Shown here: positions 53,552-62,622 of the stretch, one piece after another
Layout of the letters: each line of letters opens with the position of its first letter
Position numbering within the stretch: the first letter of the stretch is position 1
Assembly: GCA_001916005.1 (NCBI GenBank)
Contig: MNRP01000056.1
Location: 62,001-126,000, forward strand
DNA from: Clostridium sp. 26_22
Lineage (GTDB): Bacteria; Bacillota; Clostridia; TANB77; CAG-508
Reading direction: 5' to 3'
Length of the DNA stretch: 64,000 nt
Position numbers and translations under genes: made by a program
The notes under the pieces: generated by a model
Database searches by the model: none
What the model was told of the DNA's origin: nothing
Seen by the model: the letters and a program-made list of their open reading frames with translations, nothing else

Positions 53552-54482
53552 TTGTACAACATCAAAACTAACTCGTGTAACAGGCAAGAAAATATCAGTT
53601 AAATTAAAGTATGGGTATACTATTGACGATTTTATTCGGGATTTTGATTGCACTAAAGAGGAATTTATTAAATTCTTGCAAAAAAATTTCGAAAAAACTT
53701 CTTACAATAGAATATTAGCTGAAGCTGAAAAGAATTATAAAAAGAAAAATTGCAATAAAAAATCTTCTTCATTAATTTCTGAAAATAGTGTCTATACTGA
53801 AAATAAATTAATTACAACTGTTTTTGATGATGTTTTAGTAAAGCAACAATCTGAGACTCAAGATAACGTTTCAGAAGAACAACCCTCTGAGACTCAACTT
53901 ACTAGCTCTTCACTTATTGAAGAAGAAAGATTGCAAAATCTTAAGGATGAAGAAAAAATTCTTAGAGACGGCATTATTTCTAAAGAAAATGAACACAAAA
54001 ATTTGATTGCAAAACGAAAACAATTATTCAAGAAACTAGAAACTCAGCGCTCTATGATGTTGCAACTTAGAAAGACAATAGAGCAAAGAAAAAAAGAAGT
54101 AGAAGAAATTTCTGCCGAGTTAATCAGTTTATCTGATGAAATAGTTTCTGTTAATTCCTTCCTTTCTACTAGAAGAACAGATTTACTCAATATTCAAAAC
54201 CAAATTAAAGAACTAGAGAAAATTTCAGTTTTTATCTATGAAAATGGTGAAATTGATACCGATAATTTTCTTATTGATATCCCAGAAACTTGGAATGATG
54301 TTTTTGAAAATATTCTTAGAAACGAAGTTGTAGAGAATTTGTCTATTAAGCAAATTAAGCAAATTGCAAAGCTTATTGTTCTAACAAGTATTTTGCATGC
54401 TAACTCTCTTGAGTATGAGCTGACTTTCGAATCAGAAAACTCTCAAAAAGCATTCTATGAATTAGATAAAGCAATGTCATAG
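53544..54482 (+). CDS. coiled-coil protein, orphan operon gene 2
   Basis: About 312 residues starting at the ATG at 53544, which has AAGGAGG upstream and overlaps the previous stop by 8 bp (coupled translation). Residues 15-60 form a small globular unit (VKLKYGYTIDDFIRDFDCTKEEFIKFLQKNF) that looks like a second helix-turn-helix; residues 130-235 are a long coiled coil rich in E, K, R and Q; the C-terminal 75 residues are globular. Contains CGG, CGA and CGC codons. It resembles a structural partner of the HTH protein; function unknown. Confidence 0.68.
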   Translation: MNDCTTSKLTRVTGKKISVKLKYGYTIDDFIRDFDCTKEEFIKFLQKNFEKTSYNRILAEAEKNYKKKNCNKKSSSLISENSVYTENKLITTVFDDVLVKQQSETQDNVSEEQPSETQLTSSSLIEEERLQNLKDEEKILRDGIISKENEHKNLIAKRKQLFKKLETQRSMMLQLRKTIEQRKKEVEEISAELISLSDEIVSVNSFLSTRRTDLLNIQNQIKELEKISVFIYENGEIDTDNFLIDIPETWNDVFENILRNEVVENLSIKQIKQIAKLIVLTSILHANSLEYELTFESENSQKAFYELDKAMS

Positions 54483-54562
54483 TTAACGTTTGGGTCATAG
54501 GAATATTATATTTCTATGGCCTTTTTCTTGATATTTTATTTATTTTCCTGTATAATATTTTT

Positions 54563-55441
54563 ATGAAAAAGTTAATTGTAAATAAAAAATATAATGAGAA
54601 AAAATTAAATAAATTTTTATTAGATAATGTGCCAGGTTTAACTTTTGGTATTTTTTCTAATTTACTTAGAAAAAAAGATATAAAAATTAATGGAAAAAGA
54701 GTTAATAAAGATATTATTATTCATGATGGAGATGAAATTCTAGTTTATATTACAGATGAATTTTTAGAAAATAAACAATCTTCTATTAATTTAGATATTG
54801 TTTTTGAAGATGAAAATATTTTAGTTATTAATAAGCCATCAAATCTTGAAGTAACTGGAACTAATTCTCTAACAGATTTAGTTCATAAAAAATATAGCAC
54901 ATCTTCTTTTAAGCCAATGCCATGCCATAGAATTGATAGAAATACTACTGGATTAGTTTTATTTGCTAAAAATGAAACTGCTTTAAATATTCTATTTGAT
55001 AAATTTAAAAATCATGAAATCGAAAAACATTATCTTGCAATGGTTTATGGTATTCCCAATGTTACCCATAAAAGAGATGTTGCATATTTATTTAAAGATA
55101 ATAAAAAATCTCTAGTTTATATTTCTGATGTACCAAAAAAAGGTTATGTTAAAATTGTTACTTCTTTTACTGTTTTGGAAAAAAGAAATGATAATACTTC
55201 TCTTTTAGATGTACAAATTGAAACTGGAAAGACTCATCAAATTAGGGCTCATCTTGCTTTTCTTGGTCTTCCTATTATTGGTGATGGTAAATATGGTAAA
55301 AATGAAATTAATAAAATGTTTGGGAAGAAAACTCAAATGCTTTGTAATTATTTTTTGAAGTTTGATTTTTGCACTGATGCTGGTATTTTAAATTATTTGA
55401 ATGGTGTTTGTATTTCTTTAGATAGTAATATTTTATTTTAA
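54563..55441 (+). CDS. RluA family 23S rRNA/tRNA pseudouridine synthase
   Basis: A 292-residue pseudouridine synthase. An N-terminal S4 domain (KKLNKFLLDNVPGLTFGIFSNLLRKKDIKINGKRV) binds RNA; the catalytic motif HRIDRNTTGLVLFAKN contains the essential aspartate, and GKTHQIRAHLAFLGLPIIGDGKYG is the other family block. RluA/RluC/RluD subgroup cannot be fixed from sequence alone; the S4 domain favours RluC/RluD-like. A terminator follows the stop. Confidence 0.93.
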   Translation: MKKLIVNKKYNEKKLNKFLLDNVPGLTFGIFSNLLRKKDIKINGKRVNKDIIIHDGDEILVYITDEFLENKQSSINLDIVFEDENILVINKPSNLEVTGTNSLTDLVHKKYSTSSFKPMPCHRIDRNTTGLVLFAKNETALNILFDKFKNHEIEKHYLAMVYGIPNVTHKRDVAYLFKDNKKSLVYISDVPKKGYVKIVTSFTVLEKRNDNTSLLDVQIETGKTHQIRAHLAFLGLPIIGDGKYGKNEINKMFGKKTQMLCNYFLKFDFCTDAGILNYLNGVCISLDSNILF

Positions 55442-55472
55442 AACCACCCTATTTTATAGGATGGTTTTTGTT
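55441..55472 (+). terminator. terminator of the RluA-family gene
   Basis: AAACCACCCTA pairs with TAGGATGGTTT, followed by TTGTTT. Confidence 0.83.
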
Positions 55473-55600
55473 TATTATCGTTATGGAGCGATTACGAAAC
55501 AGGTATGCGAAAAAATGACATACTTTGATTCAAGCACTCTTATATAACTCGATTTATTGTCTTTACTTTAACATAAATCTAAAACTTTTTCAATAATATT

Positions 55601-56765
55601 TTAACATTTTACTATTTTCTTAAATTTGTTTTTACCAAATTGAATAACTAAGCCATTTTCGATTTTTATTATTTTATTTATATCAGTTTCTAAATTAGAA
55701 TTAATTTTTACACCATTTCCTTGTATCATTCTTTTAGCTTCACCTTTAGAGTTAGCAAAATTGATTTTTATCAATAATTCACAAATATTTATTTCTTTTT
55801 CTGATATATTAAATTCTTCAATATCATCAGGAATACTCCCTTTGGCAACTTGTAGATATCTTTCTTTAGCTTTTTCAAATTCATTTATATCATCATACAT
55901 TTTTAATAATTCTTTTGCAAAAAGCATATGAGCTTCTCTTACGTCGCCCATCATTATTGTATTGATTTCATCTGTTGTTAAATCTGTTGCTAATTCAAAG
56001 TATTGTCTTAGTATATTGTCTGGAATTTTCATACTTTTTTCAAATTTTTCAAAAGGAGAATCACTTAAACCAATATAATTTCCGAAGAGACTTACTCATT
56101 TTTTCAGTTCCATCTAATCCAACAAGTAATGGAAATGTCATTACTACTTGGCTTTCTTGTCCATAATCTTTTTGAAGTTCTCTTCCAACAAGTAAATTAA
56201 AAGTTTGGTCGGTTCCTCCAATTTCAATATCTGCATTTATAGCAACTGAATCATATCCTTGCATTAAAGGATATAATAATTCATGCATTGATAGAGGTAA
56301 ATTATTTTCAAATCTATTCTTAAAGTCATCTCTTTCCATAATTCTTGCAACTGTGTATTTGCTAGATAATTTTATTACATCTTCAAAACTCATTTTAGAT
56401 AGCCATTTTGAATTAAATACAATTTCTGTTTTCTCTTTATCTAATATTTTTGTAACTTGCTCTAAATATGTTTCAGCAGATTTTCTTGTTTCCTCAAATG
56501 TAAGTGCAGGTCGTGTTTTACTTTTACCAGATGGATCACCTATCATTGCAGTAAAATCTCCTATTACAAATACAACTTTATGTCCCATATCTTGAAATGA
56601 TTTTAATACTCTTAAAGAAACAGAATGACCTATATGCAAATCAGGTCTTGATGGATCCGCACCAAATTTTATTGTTAATCTTTTTCCACTATTCATTTTT
56701 CTTTCTAAATCTTCTTCATTAAATATTTGTATTGCTTTTCTTTTTATTATTTCTAAATCTTTCAT
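55601..56765 (-). pseudogene. tyrS2: second tyrosyl-tRNA synthetase, interrupted by one frameshift
   Basis: Two frames together encode a complete 387-residue TyrRS of the TyrZ-like branch: FGADPSRPDLHIGHSVSLR (HIGH motif) and GGTDQTFNLLVGREL in the first part, EKMSKSL at the join, and an S4 domain (INICELLIKINFANSKGEAKRMIQ) in the second. One extra base at 56084 makes KMSKSL-R-stop instead of the expected L-G-N-Y-I-G. The change creates an in-frame CGG. Only one base separates it from an intact gene, so it is either very young decay, a sequence error or a recoding site. A T-box leader and a Tyr-rich small reading frame lie upstream. The intact tyrS is at 6616-7830. Confidence 0.88.
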
Positions 56766-56789
56766 ATCTATCTAATCTCCATTCTTTAT

Positions 56790-56867
56790 CTATTTATTGA
56801 TTATGCAATATAGATATTCATATAATAACCCTTGGATTTTTCTTTTATTTTTTAACCATTGGGTCAT
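56790..56867 (-). CDS. 25-residue Tyr-rich upstream peptide in the tyrS2 leader
   Basis: Between the T-box terminator and tyrS2 there is a 25-codon frame, MTQWLKNKRKIQGLLYEYLY and five more residues, with three tyrosines in a span of five (YEYLY). It has an almost perfect ribosome binding site, TGGAGGTGAT, five bases before the ATG, better than that of tyrS2 itself. The stop lies 24 bp before the tyrS2 ATG. It may be a translational attenuator or coupling peptide that senses charged tRNA-Tyr; this is inference. Confidence 0.5.
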   Translation of the reverse strand: MTQWLKNKRKIQGLLYEYLYCIINK

Positions 56868-56884
56868 AATATCACCTCCAAAAT

Positions 56885-57128
56885 TCAAAAAAGCCAATTC
56901 ATCCATTTTAAAGGACGAATTGACTCCGTTGTACCACCTTTATTCACAATATTAATAATTTAATATTGCCTCATTTATAGCTTATTCGTAGCAACACGTT
57001 AGTTACTATAAGAATTGTAATTCAGATTTTATATACTGATAATTTCCAGCTACCATTATCTCTCTATAAGTTACTATAAAATCTTACTAAGTTTCTTTTT
57101 AAAACATAACTAAATTTAAATACATTTA
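56885..57128 (-). promoter_or_regulatory. T-box riboswitch (tyrosine) with terminator
   Basis: The minus strand carries the T-box core AAAGGTGGTACAACG (56927-56943) just before a terminator whose arms GTCAATTCGTCC and GGATGAATTGGC (56893-56924) are followed by TTTTTT. A Stem I-like region lies at about 56995-57110 with a candidate TAC tyrosine specifier at 57017-57019 inside GAATTACAATTC. Uncharged tRNA-Tyr should pair with the T-box and allow read-through into the Tyr-rich peptide and tyrS2. Confidence 0.9.
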
Positions 57129-57129
57129 T

Positions 57130-57158
57130 ATTTTACCATTTTCTTTTAAAAAAATCAA
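57130..57158 (-). promoter_or_regulatory. promoter of the T-box leader
   Basis: TTGATT (57158-57153) and TAAAAT (57135-57130) with 17-bp spacing and an extended -10 TGG just upstream of the hexamer. Confidence 0.7.
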
Positions 57159-57189
57159 CAACTATTTTCGATAAAAAGCGTGTATTTCC

Positions 57190-58020
57190 TCATTTATTTT
57201 GTTTTTTTAAGCTTTTATTATTTTCTTTTTCTAATTGTTTTAAGCTTTTCTTAGGTGTTGGTAAATCTTCTGGCATAGTTCCACCAAGTTCTTTTATTGT
57301 TTTTCTTACTTTTGCACCTACATTATAATGAGTTTTATTTGCTTCTTTTTCAGTTTGAATATTATCTCTTACTAATTTTTCTTCTGTTTGAGATATTCTA
57401 AACAAATTTGCAATTAATTCAGTACTTCCCATATTATCTAAAATATCTTCTCTATATCTTAATCCCTTTCTTTTGGCAATATCGTCAGCTGTTTCACCAT
57501 TATATAGACCTTTGTAACCAGCATTATGAAATTTGTCAAAATTCTTAACTCCTGCTTTCTTTGCAGTTTGGTTTAATGAATAATTTCCTTTTCTGGTTAG
57601 ATTTCTTTGATAAAATCTTTTTTCATCTTCTGTTAGCATACTATATTCTTTTTCAGTAATTTCTTGTTTTCTTGTTTGAATTGCAAAATAAGTTTGAGCA
57701 AGAGCAATTACTTTTTTTCTACTATCTCCATTTTGTGCTATTAAATAACACGCATATCTTGTTAATTTATAATCTTGTTGCTTTCTTTTAGCTCCTGATC
57801 CTATTTGAACCATTTTACTGACGTCAATAAAATGGTCTAATACATTAACATCACTATTTTCACAAGATATTTTTGCTTTATCAATTATCTTTTCAAAATT
57901 TTGCCAATTTGAATATTGTAGAATAGGCATAAGTTCTCTAGCATACCAAAATTCAACATTATTTTCATCAATATGCTTAATATCTTCAAATGATTTATTA
58001 TTTTTATCTATTTCTTTCAA
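57190..58020 (-). CDS. dinD: DNA-damage-inducible protein D (DinD) family
   Basis: About 276 residues. FEDIKHIDENNVEFWYARELMPILQYSNWQNFEKIIDKAKISCENS and VQIGSGAKRKQQDYKLTRYACYLIAQNGDSRKKVIALAQTYFAIQTRKQE match E. coli DinD, an SOS-regulated inhibitor of RecA filaments; the N-terminal part resembles a BRO/KilA-type domain. I prefer the TTG at 58020 with GGAG upstream; an ATG five codons earlier (58035) has no site. The gene sits in the accessory region and was probably carried in with the mobile element. Confidence 0.85.
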   Translation of the reverse strand: MKEIDKNNKSFEDIKHIDENNVEFWYARELMPILQYSNWQNFEKIIDKAKISCENSDVNVLDHFIDVSKMVQIGSGAKRKQQDYKLTRYACYLIAQNGDSRKKVIALAQTYFAIQTRKQEITEKEYSMLTEDEKRFYQRNLTRKGNYSLNQTAKKAGVKNFDKFHNAGYKGLYNGETADDIAKRKGLRYREDILDNMGSTELIANLFRISQTEEKLVRDNIQTEKEANKTHYNVGAKVRKTIKELGGTMPEDLPTPKKSLKQLEKENNKSLKKQNK

Positions 58021-58112
58021 TAGTATCAGCTCCATTTCTTAATATTATATTTTGTCACTATTATAAAACAGTTGTTTGTGTTTGTCAATTAGTTTTTAAT
58101 ATTTTTTTGAAT

Positions 58113-58415
58113 TTATATGCTATTATACAAATACATTGCAACTTGATTTTGCTCCGCATTGTTCATTTCCATTATTTTTGCCATAGTAAATAAGATAGTA
58201 GGATATTTTCTAATATTTATATAACTTACTAAATATTCATTATCAATTTCTTTTAATCTTTTATCAAATACACTATGTATATGTGCTTTATTGTATTTTA
58301 GATTAGTATAAGCACTTGAACTCATACAAACACCTAATCTCAATTTATTTTTCAAATCCATATTTTTAATTAGATCTATTACATTTTTTACTTTATCATC
58401 TATAATATTATACAT
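58113..58415 (-). CDS. hypothetical protein of the mobile region
   Basis: A 100-residue, soluble, helical protein not recognised. AAAGGAG precedes the ATG with good spacing, and it starts 15 bp after the relaxase stop, so it is probably cotranscribed with the relaxase. It may be a mobilisation accessory protein by position only. Confidence 0.55.
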   Translation of the reverse strand: MYNIIDDKVKNVIDLIKNMDLKNKLRLGVCMSSSAYTNLKYNKAHIHSVFDKRLKEIDNEYLVSYINIRKYPTILFTMAKIMEMNNAEQNQVAMYLYNSI

Positions 58416-58430
58416 AATCCAAATTCTCCT

Positions 58431-59819
58431 TTAATTCAAATTAAAATCATTTTTCTTTTTTAGTCTGTTATTCTTATTCTCATCTGGTATAGTTACTTTT
58501 CTTAAAATGTTATTTGCAATTTCATTATCATTATCATCAAATATGCCATTTTTATATAAATCATCACTAACAATTTTATAATTTTGGTCATTATCATAAG
58601 TTATCTTTTTGTGGAAGTGGCTCATTAGATTATGCCAAAACCCTTTAAATTTCTGTAATTGTGCTTTCATACTTTCCTTTTCTTCTCGTAATTTAATAAT
58701 TATCTTTTCTTTTGCTGATAAATCTTCTTTTAATCCTTTAATATCTTCATCTTTAAGCTCTATTTGATATTTTAGAGATTTATTTTCTTTTTCTATTTCA
58801 AAAGTAGCATGTTCAAATTCCTTAATCGATAAATTTAAGTCATTTACACTTCTAACTGTCTTTGTAACATCTGTTACGTCTTTAATATAATTTTTGATAT
58901 TTTCTATATTCTCGTTTGAAATTTGGCTATTATTTTTACTAAATGGCATTGGCTTTAAATTATCTAATAGTTTGACTATATCTTTACTTGAATTATCAAT
59001 CTTTTTAGTTTGTTTATTGGCATTTTCAAGCTTTTTACGTTCTTGTTCCAATTTTCTTTTAATTTCTCTATAATTACCCATGTCTTTAACATTTATGTCT
59101 TGATTTCTGCCTTTTTGCTTTGTTTTAAGCCTACTATCAACATCATAGAACTTATTATATGATTTAATACAAGCATTTCTCATTTTATCCTGTATTTCAG
59201 AAAGTATTGTTTTAGTAAATAGTTGTGATTTTCCAACTTGTTTTTTCATACCTCTTTTACAATTATCTATTACTGGAATACCTACAATATGCATATGTGG
59301 AGATGTTTCATCGAAATGTATTGTAGCATTTGCTATTTTAAAAGTAGGGAGTATTTTAGCCAAATCTTGTATTTGCTCATTATATACATCAGTCATTTTA
59401 TATCTATACTCATTATCTTTATCTTCCCAAAAGTCCAAATCTCCAAGTTCTATAATAATTTCACAGGCAATATCATTTTGAGAATTACATACTTTTTGAA
59501 AATAGTTATCTATTTTTCTATCTTTCCTAGTTTGCTTATTATTAAACTCAATTCTAGCTTGTTCAAATTCATCTAAATATACTTGTTTAACATCTTCTAC
59601 AATATCATTAGTTCCATATATAGTAGTAATAAGTTCTTTTTGATTATCATAATCTCGTAAATTGTGCTTATTTATTCTTGATAAATCGTTTGCATTTTGG
59701 ATAGCATTATTTGATAGAGAAGTAGAACCTGATACATTTCCTTTTGAAACTTTTTTTGCTACTTTACTTTTGTTTTTATCACTACCCAAGTGAAAAGAAT
59801 AGGCTAATTCTTGTTCCAT
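58431..59819 (-). CDS. MobV-family relaxase (Mob/Pre)
   Basis: A 462-residue plasmid-mobilisation relaxase. The N-terminal domain contains LSRINKHNLRDYDNQKE and, near residue 165, TIHFDETSPHMHIVGIPV, the His-rich metal motif of Mob_Pre proteins; DKMRNACIKSYNKFYDV follows. The C-terminal half is a long coiled coil (about residues 250-400). It should nick DNA at the oriT-like hairpin cluster next to its start and pilot single-strand transfer with a helper conjugation system. An AGGAGG site precedes the ATG. Confidence 0.9.
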   Translation of the reverse strand: MEQELAYSFHLGSDKNKSKVAKKVSKGNVSGSTSLSNNAIQNANDLSRINKHNLRDYDNQKELITTIYGTNDIVEDVKQVYLDEFEQARIEFNNKQTRKDRKIDNYFQKVCNSQNDIACEIIIELGDLDFWEDKDNEYRYKMTDVYNEQIQDLAKILPTFKIANATIHFDETSPHMHIVGIPVIDNCKRGMKKQVGKSQLFTKTILSEIQDKMRNACIKSYNKFYDVDSRLKTKQKGRNQDINVKDMGNYREIKRKLEQERKKLENANKQTKKIDNSSKDIVKLLDNLKPMPFSKNNSQISNENIENIKNYIKDVTDVTKTVRSVNDLNLSIKEFEHATFEIEKENKSLKYQIELKDEDIKGLKEDLSAKEKIIIKLREEKESMKAQLQKFKGFWHNLMSHFHKKITYDNDQNYKIVSDDLYKNGIFDDNDNEIANNILRKVTIPDENKNNRLKKKNDFNLN

Positions 59820-59880
59820 CTTTTTCCTCCTTTAGAATTTGCTTCGAAGCACAGGACTTTGACCTTGTCATAAGTCCTAA

Positions 59881-60007
59881 CCCCCTATGAGTTATGACGT
59901 GCCATCATAACTCGGGGGCTCTGCGAGGCAAAAATTTTATCTTAGCAGATAAAATTTATCCAAATTACCGCACACAAAATTTATATTGCTAACGAAAATA
60001 TAAATTT
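59881..60007. other. oriT-like cluster of three inverted repeats
   Basis: Hairpin 1: GAGTTATGA (59889-59897), 7-nt loop, TCATAACTC (59905-59913), with flanking CCCCC/GGGGG. Hairpin 2: AAATTTTATC (59932-59941) with GATAAAATTT (59948-59957). Hairpin 3: AAATTTATAT (59977-59986) with ATATAAATTT (59998-60007). They fill the gap between the relaxase and the recombinase, the usual place of a MobV origin of transfer. The nick site was not identified. Confidence 0.7.
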
Positions 60008-60064
60008 GTATTCGCTAATTTGATTGTTGCAACATAGCCTATATAAGAGTAATAGTTGCAACAA

Positions 60065-61929
60065 TTATTTGTGCTGTTTCTTTGTAGTAGTATGAGTAAC
60101 AAGTCCAAGTTGTAATTTTCCTTCTGGTTTCGCCAAGAAGTTTTTATATTGTTTTATTGCTACCATTCTAATTACTCGTTGATTTTTCTTTAATTTGAAC
60201 TCTATATGTCTATCTCTAATTTTAGCGACTTGTGATTTATTATCATAATTTTCATCTATCTTATCATCATGGAAATAATATTCTCCCAAATCCATATAGT
60301 TTATATCCAAATCTTTTTTCAATGTACTTAAATAATCTTGTAATTGTTCGTTATTCATATTTACACTAATTTTTGTATCTTCAAGTTTACCATCTCTTTC
60401 TAACATAGTAGGAAAATCTACAACTCCATTATCATATAGCTTGTCTATTTGTTCTACAAAACTACTTCTAAAATTGACTTTATCTATATCAAAGTTGCCA
60501 TCTTCATCTTTCTTTAATGTAGCAGTTTCAATAAATTTAGATATAAAAGATTGTTTCTCTTCTTTGCTTTTCATAGTCCATAACTTTAATAAAACATCTT
60601 TATATATTTGATGTTCTGTTAGTTTTTCTCTTTCTATATCTCTTTCAGCCAGTAAATGTATAGGATTAAATGTTTCTTTATCCAAATTAAGTGATTCAAT
60701 TTTTTTAGTATCTAATTCTGCTAATTTCTTTTCAATAAATTCATAATCTTTTGCAAAATCTTCTTCTTTTATTATTCCATTTTCAAATACTCTCATAAGT
60801 CTTTCTTTTGATTGTTTTAGTTTTTTGATTTCATCTTCAATCTGTTTCGTTTCGTTATCTTTCTTTTCAGCAAGTAATGGGTAGAAATATTTTTTTACAT
60901 TAAAATCATATTCTACTAAATCTAAAATATAGTCAATTAAACAGTTTTCAATTTCATCTTCGTTATAATATAAATTGCAGTTATCACAGAAGTAATACAT
61001 ATATTTAGATTTTTTACCACCAGCACCTTTACAAGTCATAATTTTACCGACAAGTAGGACATACAAGTTTTTGGAAGAAGATATAAACTCTATTTCTACA
61101 ATAAGATCTTTGATTTTTCTCTTTTTGTTTTTGTACTTCTTCCCACATAGCCCTTGTTATAATAGGAGGTACAACATCTACAAATAATTCTGTTTCTTTG
61201 TTAGTATCATATTTGTATCTTTCATAATCGCCCATATAAATTTTATTATTTATAATTCTATCTATGGTAGAGTCGCACCATTTCTTGTTGTTAGGAGATA
61301 AGACTTTTTCATCATTTAGGATATTAGATATTGTTTGATAGCTTTTACCTTCTAAATACAATTCAAATACTCTTAAAACAATATCTTTTGTAGTAACATC
61401 TATTTTTAGTGTTTTATCAGTATCTCTATAATAACCAAGAGGTACTTTTCCAGGAATATGACCTGCTTTTATTGCACCATTTAAACCGAACTTTGTCCTT
61501 TCTGATACTATTTCTATTTCAAGCTGTGATAAAACAGTTAACATTCTAACAAAGAAACGACCATTTGCAGTAGAAGTATTAACATCATCTCTATCACATA
61601 TTAAATAACAATGATATTGTTCAAGAGTGCTAATTAAAACCTCTAAATCTCTTACTGACCTTGTAACTCTATCTAGTTTATATGCAACTATATAATTTAA
61701 TTTTCCTGCTTTCATATCTTCTAACATTTGCTGAAATGCTGGTCTATCTTTCATATTTTTAGCTGATATTCCTGCATCTTTATAGACTTTAAAGATTTCA
61801 AAATCTTTGTATTTACATAGTTGTCTTAATTTTTCTTCTTGTTCTCCTAAACTAAATCCGTTCGCGAGCCTGATCTTCGGTACTTACTCTAATATAAATA
61901 CCTGCGATTTTCTTTTCTGTGTTTTCCAT
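60065..61929 (-). pseudogene. large serine recombinase interrupted by two frameshifts
   Basis: Three frames together encode a 620-residue recombinase: the catalytic N-terminus (GIYIRVSTEDQARE, serine in RVST), LDRVTRSVRDLEVLISTLE, the recombinase domain (IPGKVPLGYYRDTD.. WCDSTIDRIINNKIYMGDYER), a zinc ribbon (CPTCGK and CDNC) and a C-terminal coiled coil. The joins are at 61860 (codon 24) and 61049; each has one extra base creating an in-frame CGG just before a Gly codon. TnpX/TndX-like enzymes move integrative mobilisable elements through att sites. It starts with an AGGAGG site. As printed it is not translatable without two +1 shifts. Confidence 0.88.
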
Positions 61930-62039
61930 TACAACCTCCTAAAAAACAAACAAAGTGCTAGTATAATAACTAACACTTTAAACTTACTTTATTATTTACT
62001 TGTCATATAACTTGCTGAAAATAAAGAAAACTTCTAGTA

Positions 62040-62312
62040 TTAGTTACCATTAATAAAATCTCTTAATTTTGAGAGTGGGTATTTATTTGCTAAATTACCT
62101 ATGTAAAAATATTCGTGCTCATTAAAGAATAAATACAGCTTATTCTTAATAACAGCAGTATGTGGTTCTACATAAGCAAGATTAGTTTTTTCTACCATTC
62201 TCAAATTCCCATTCTTTATCTTTGGTTCACAATTACTAAAAGTGCAAGCCCATTCAATCTTAGAATGTAATTCTTTACTTATTGCTATTTCTCTTTTAAC
62301 TGTAGATATCAT
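62040..62312 (-). CDS. hypothetical protein next to the recombinase
   Basis: About 90 residues from the ATG at 62312, which has AAGGAGG ten bases upstream. Soluble, mixed composition with two cysteines and an aromatic-rich centre (KLYLFFNEHEYFYIGN). No family recognised. It lies 110 bp upstream of the recombinase on the same strand. Confidence 0.55.
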   Translation of the reverse strand: MISTVKREIAISKELHSKIEWACTFSNCEPKIKNGNLRMVEKTNLAYVEPHTAVIKNKLYLFFNEHEYFYIGNLANKYPLSKLRDFINGN

Positions 62313-62622
62313 ATCACAAAAACCTCCTTCTTTCAATACTTTGAGGCTATTTCTTACTTTTATTACCAATTTTTATGGATAAAAACAAAAAAATAAGCCG
62401 ACTAAATCGACTTATATATTGTGAAATGATATTCACTTTGTTTTCTTCAAACTCTGTTATATCAATATGTATAACTGGTTCGACGAAAACGCATTATGGA
62501 GCGGGTAGTCGGTAATGACTACACACTTTCATTTGTTTTTTCTGTTGGTACACTTATAATATATCGAATTCAAATCTTTGTCAATATGCCTTTTAATGTA
62601 ATTTTAATGTAATTTATTTATT
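62313..62622. other. gene-free interval with two small hairpins
   Basis: No convincing reading frame. It holds a hairpin ATAAGCCGA/TCGACTTAT (62393-62415), a hairpin GTAGTC/GACTAC (62505-62522), and TTATGGAGCG (62494-62503), which recurs at 55481-55490. It might contain the recombination end of the element; see findings. Confidence 0.5.

Noticed and set aside
5875..54482. CGG as a universal +1 frameshift or stop in this genome
   Set aside because: In the genes at 5875, 53168 and 53544 a CGG is followed by continued open frame, while a +1 shift would soon hit a stop in the first two; so CGG must be read as a normal codon at least there, if those genes are real.
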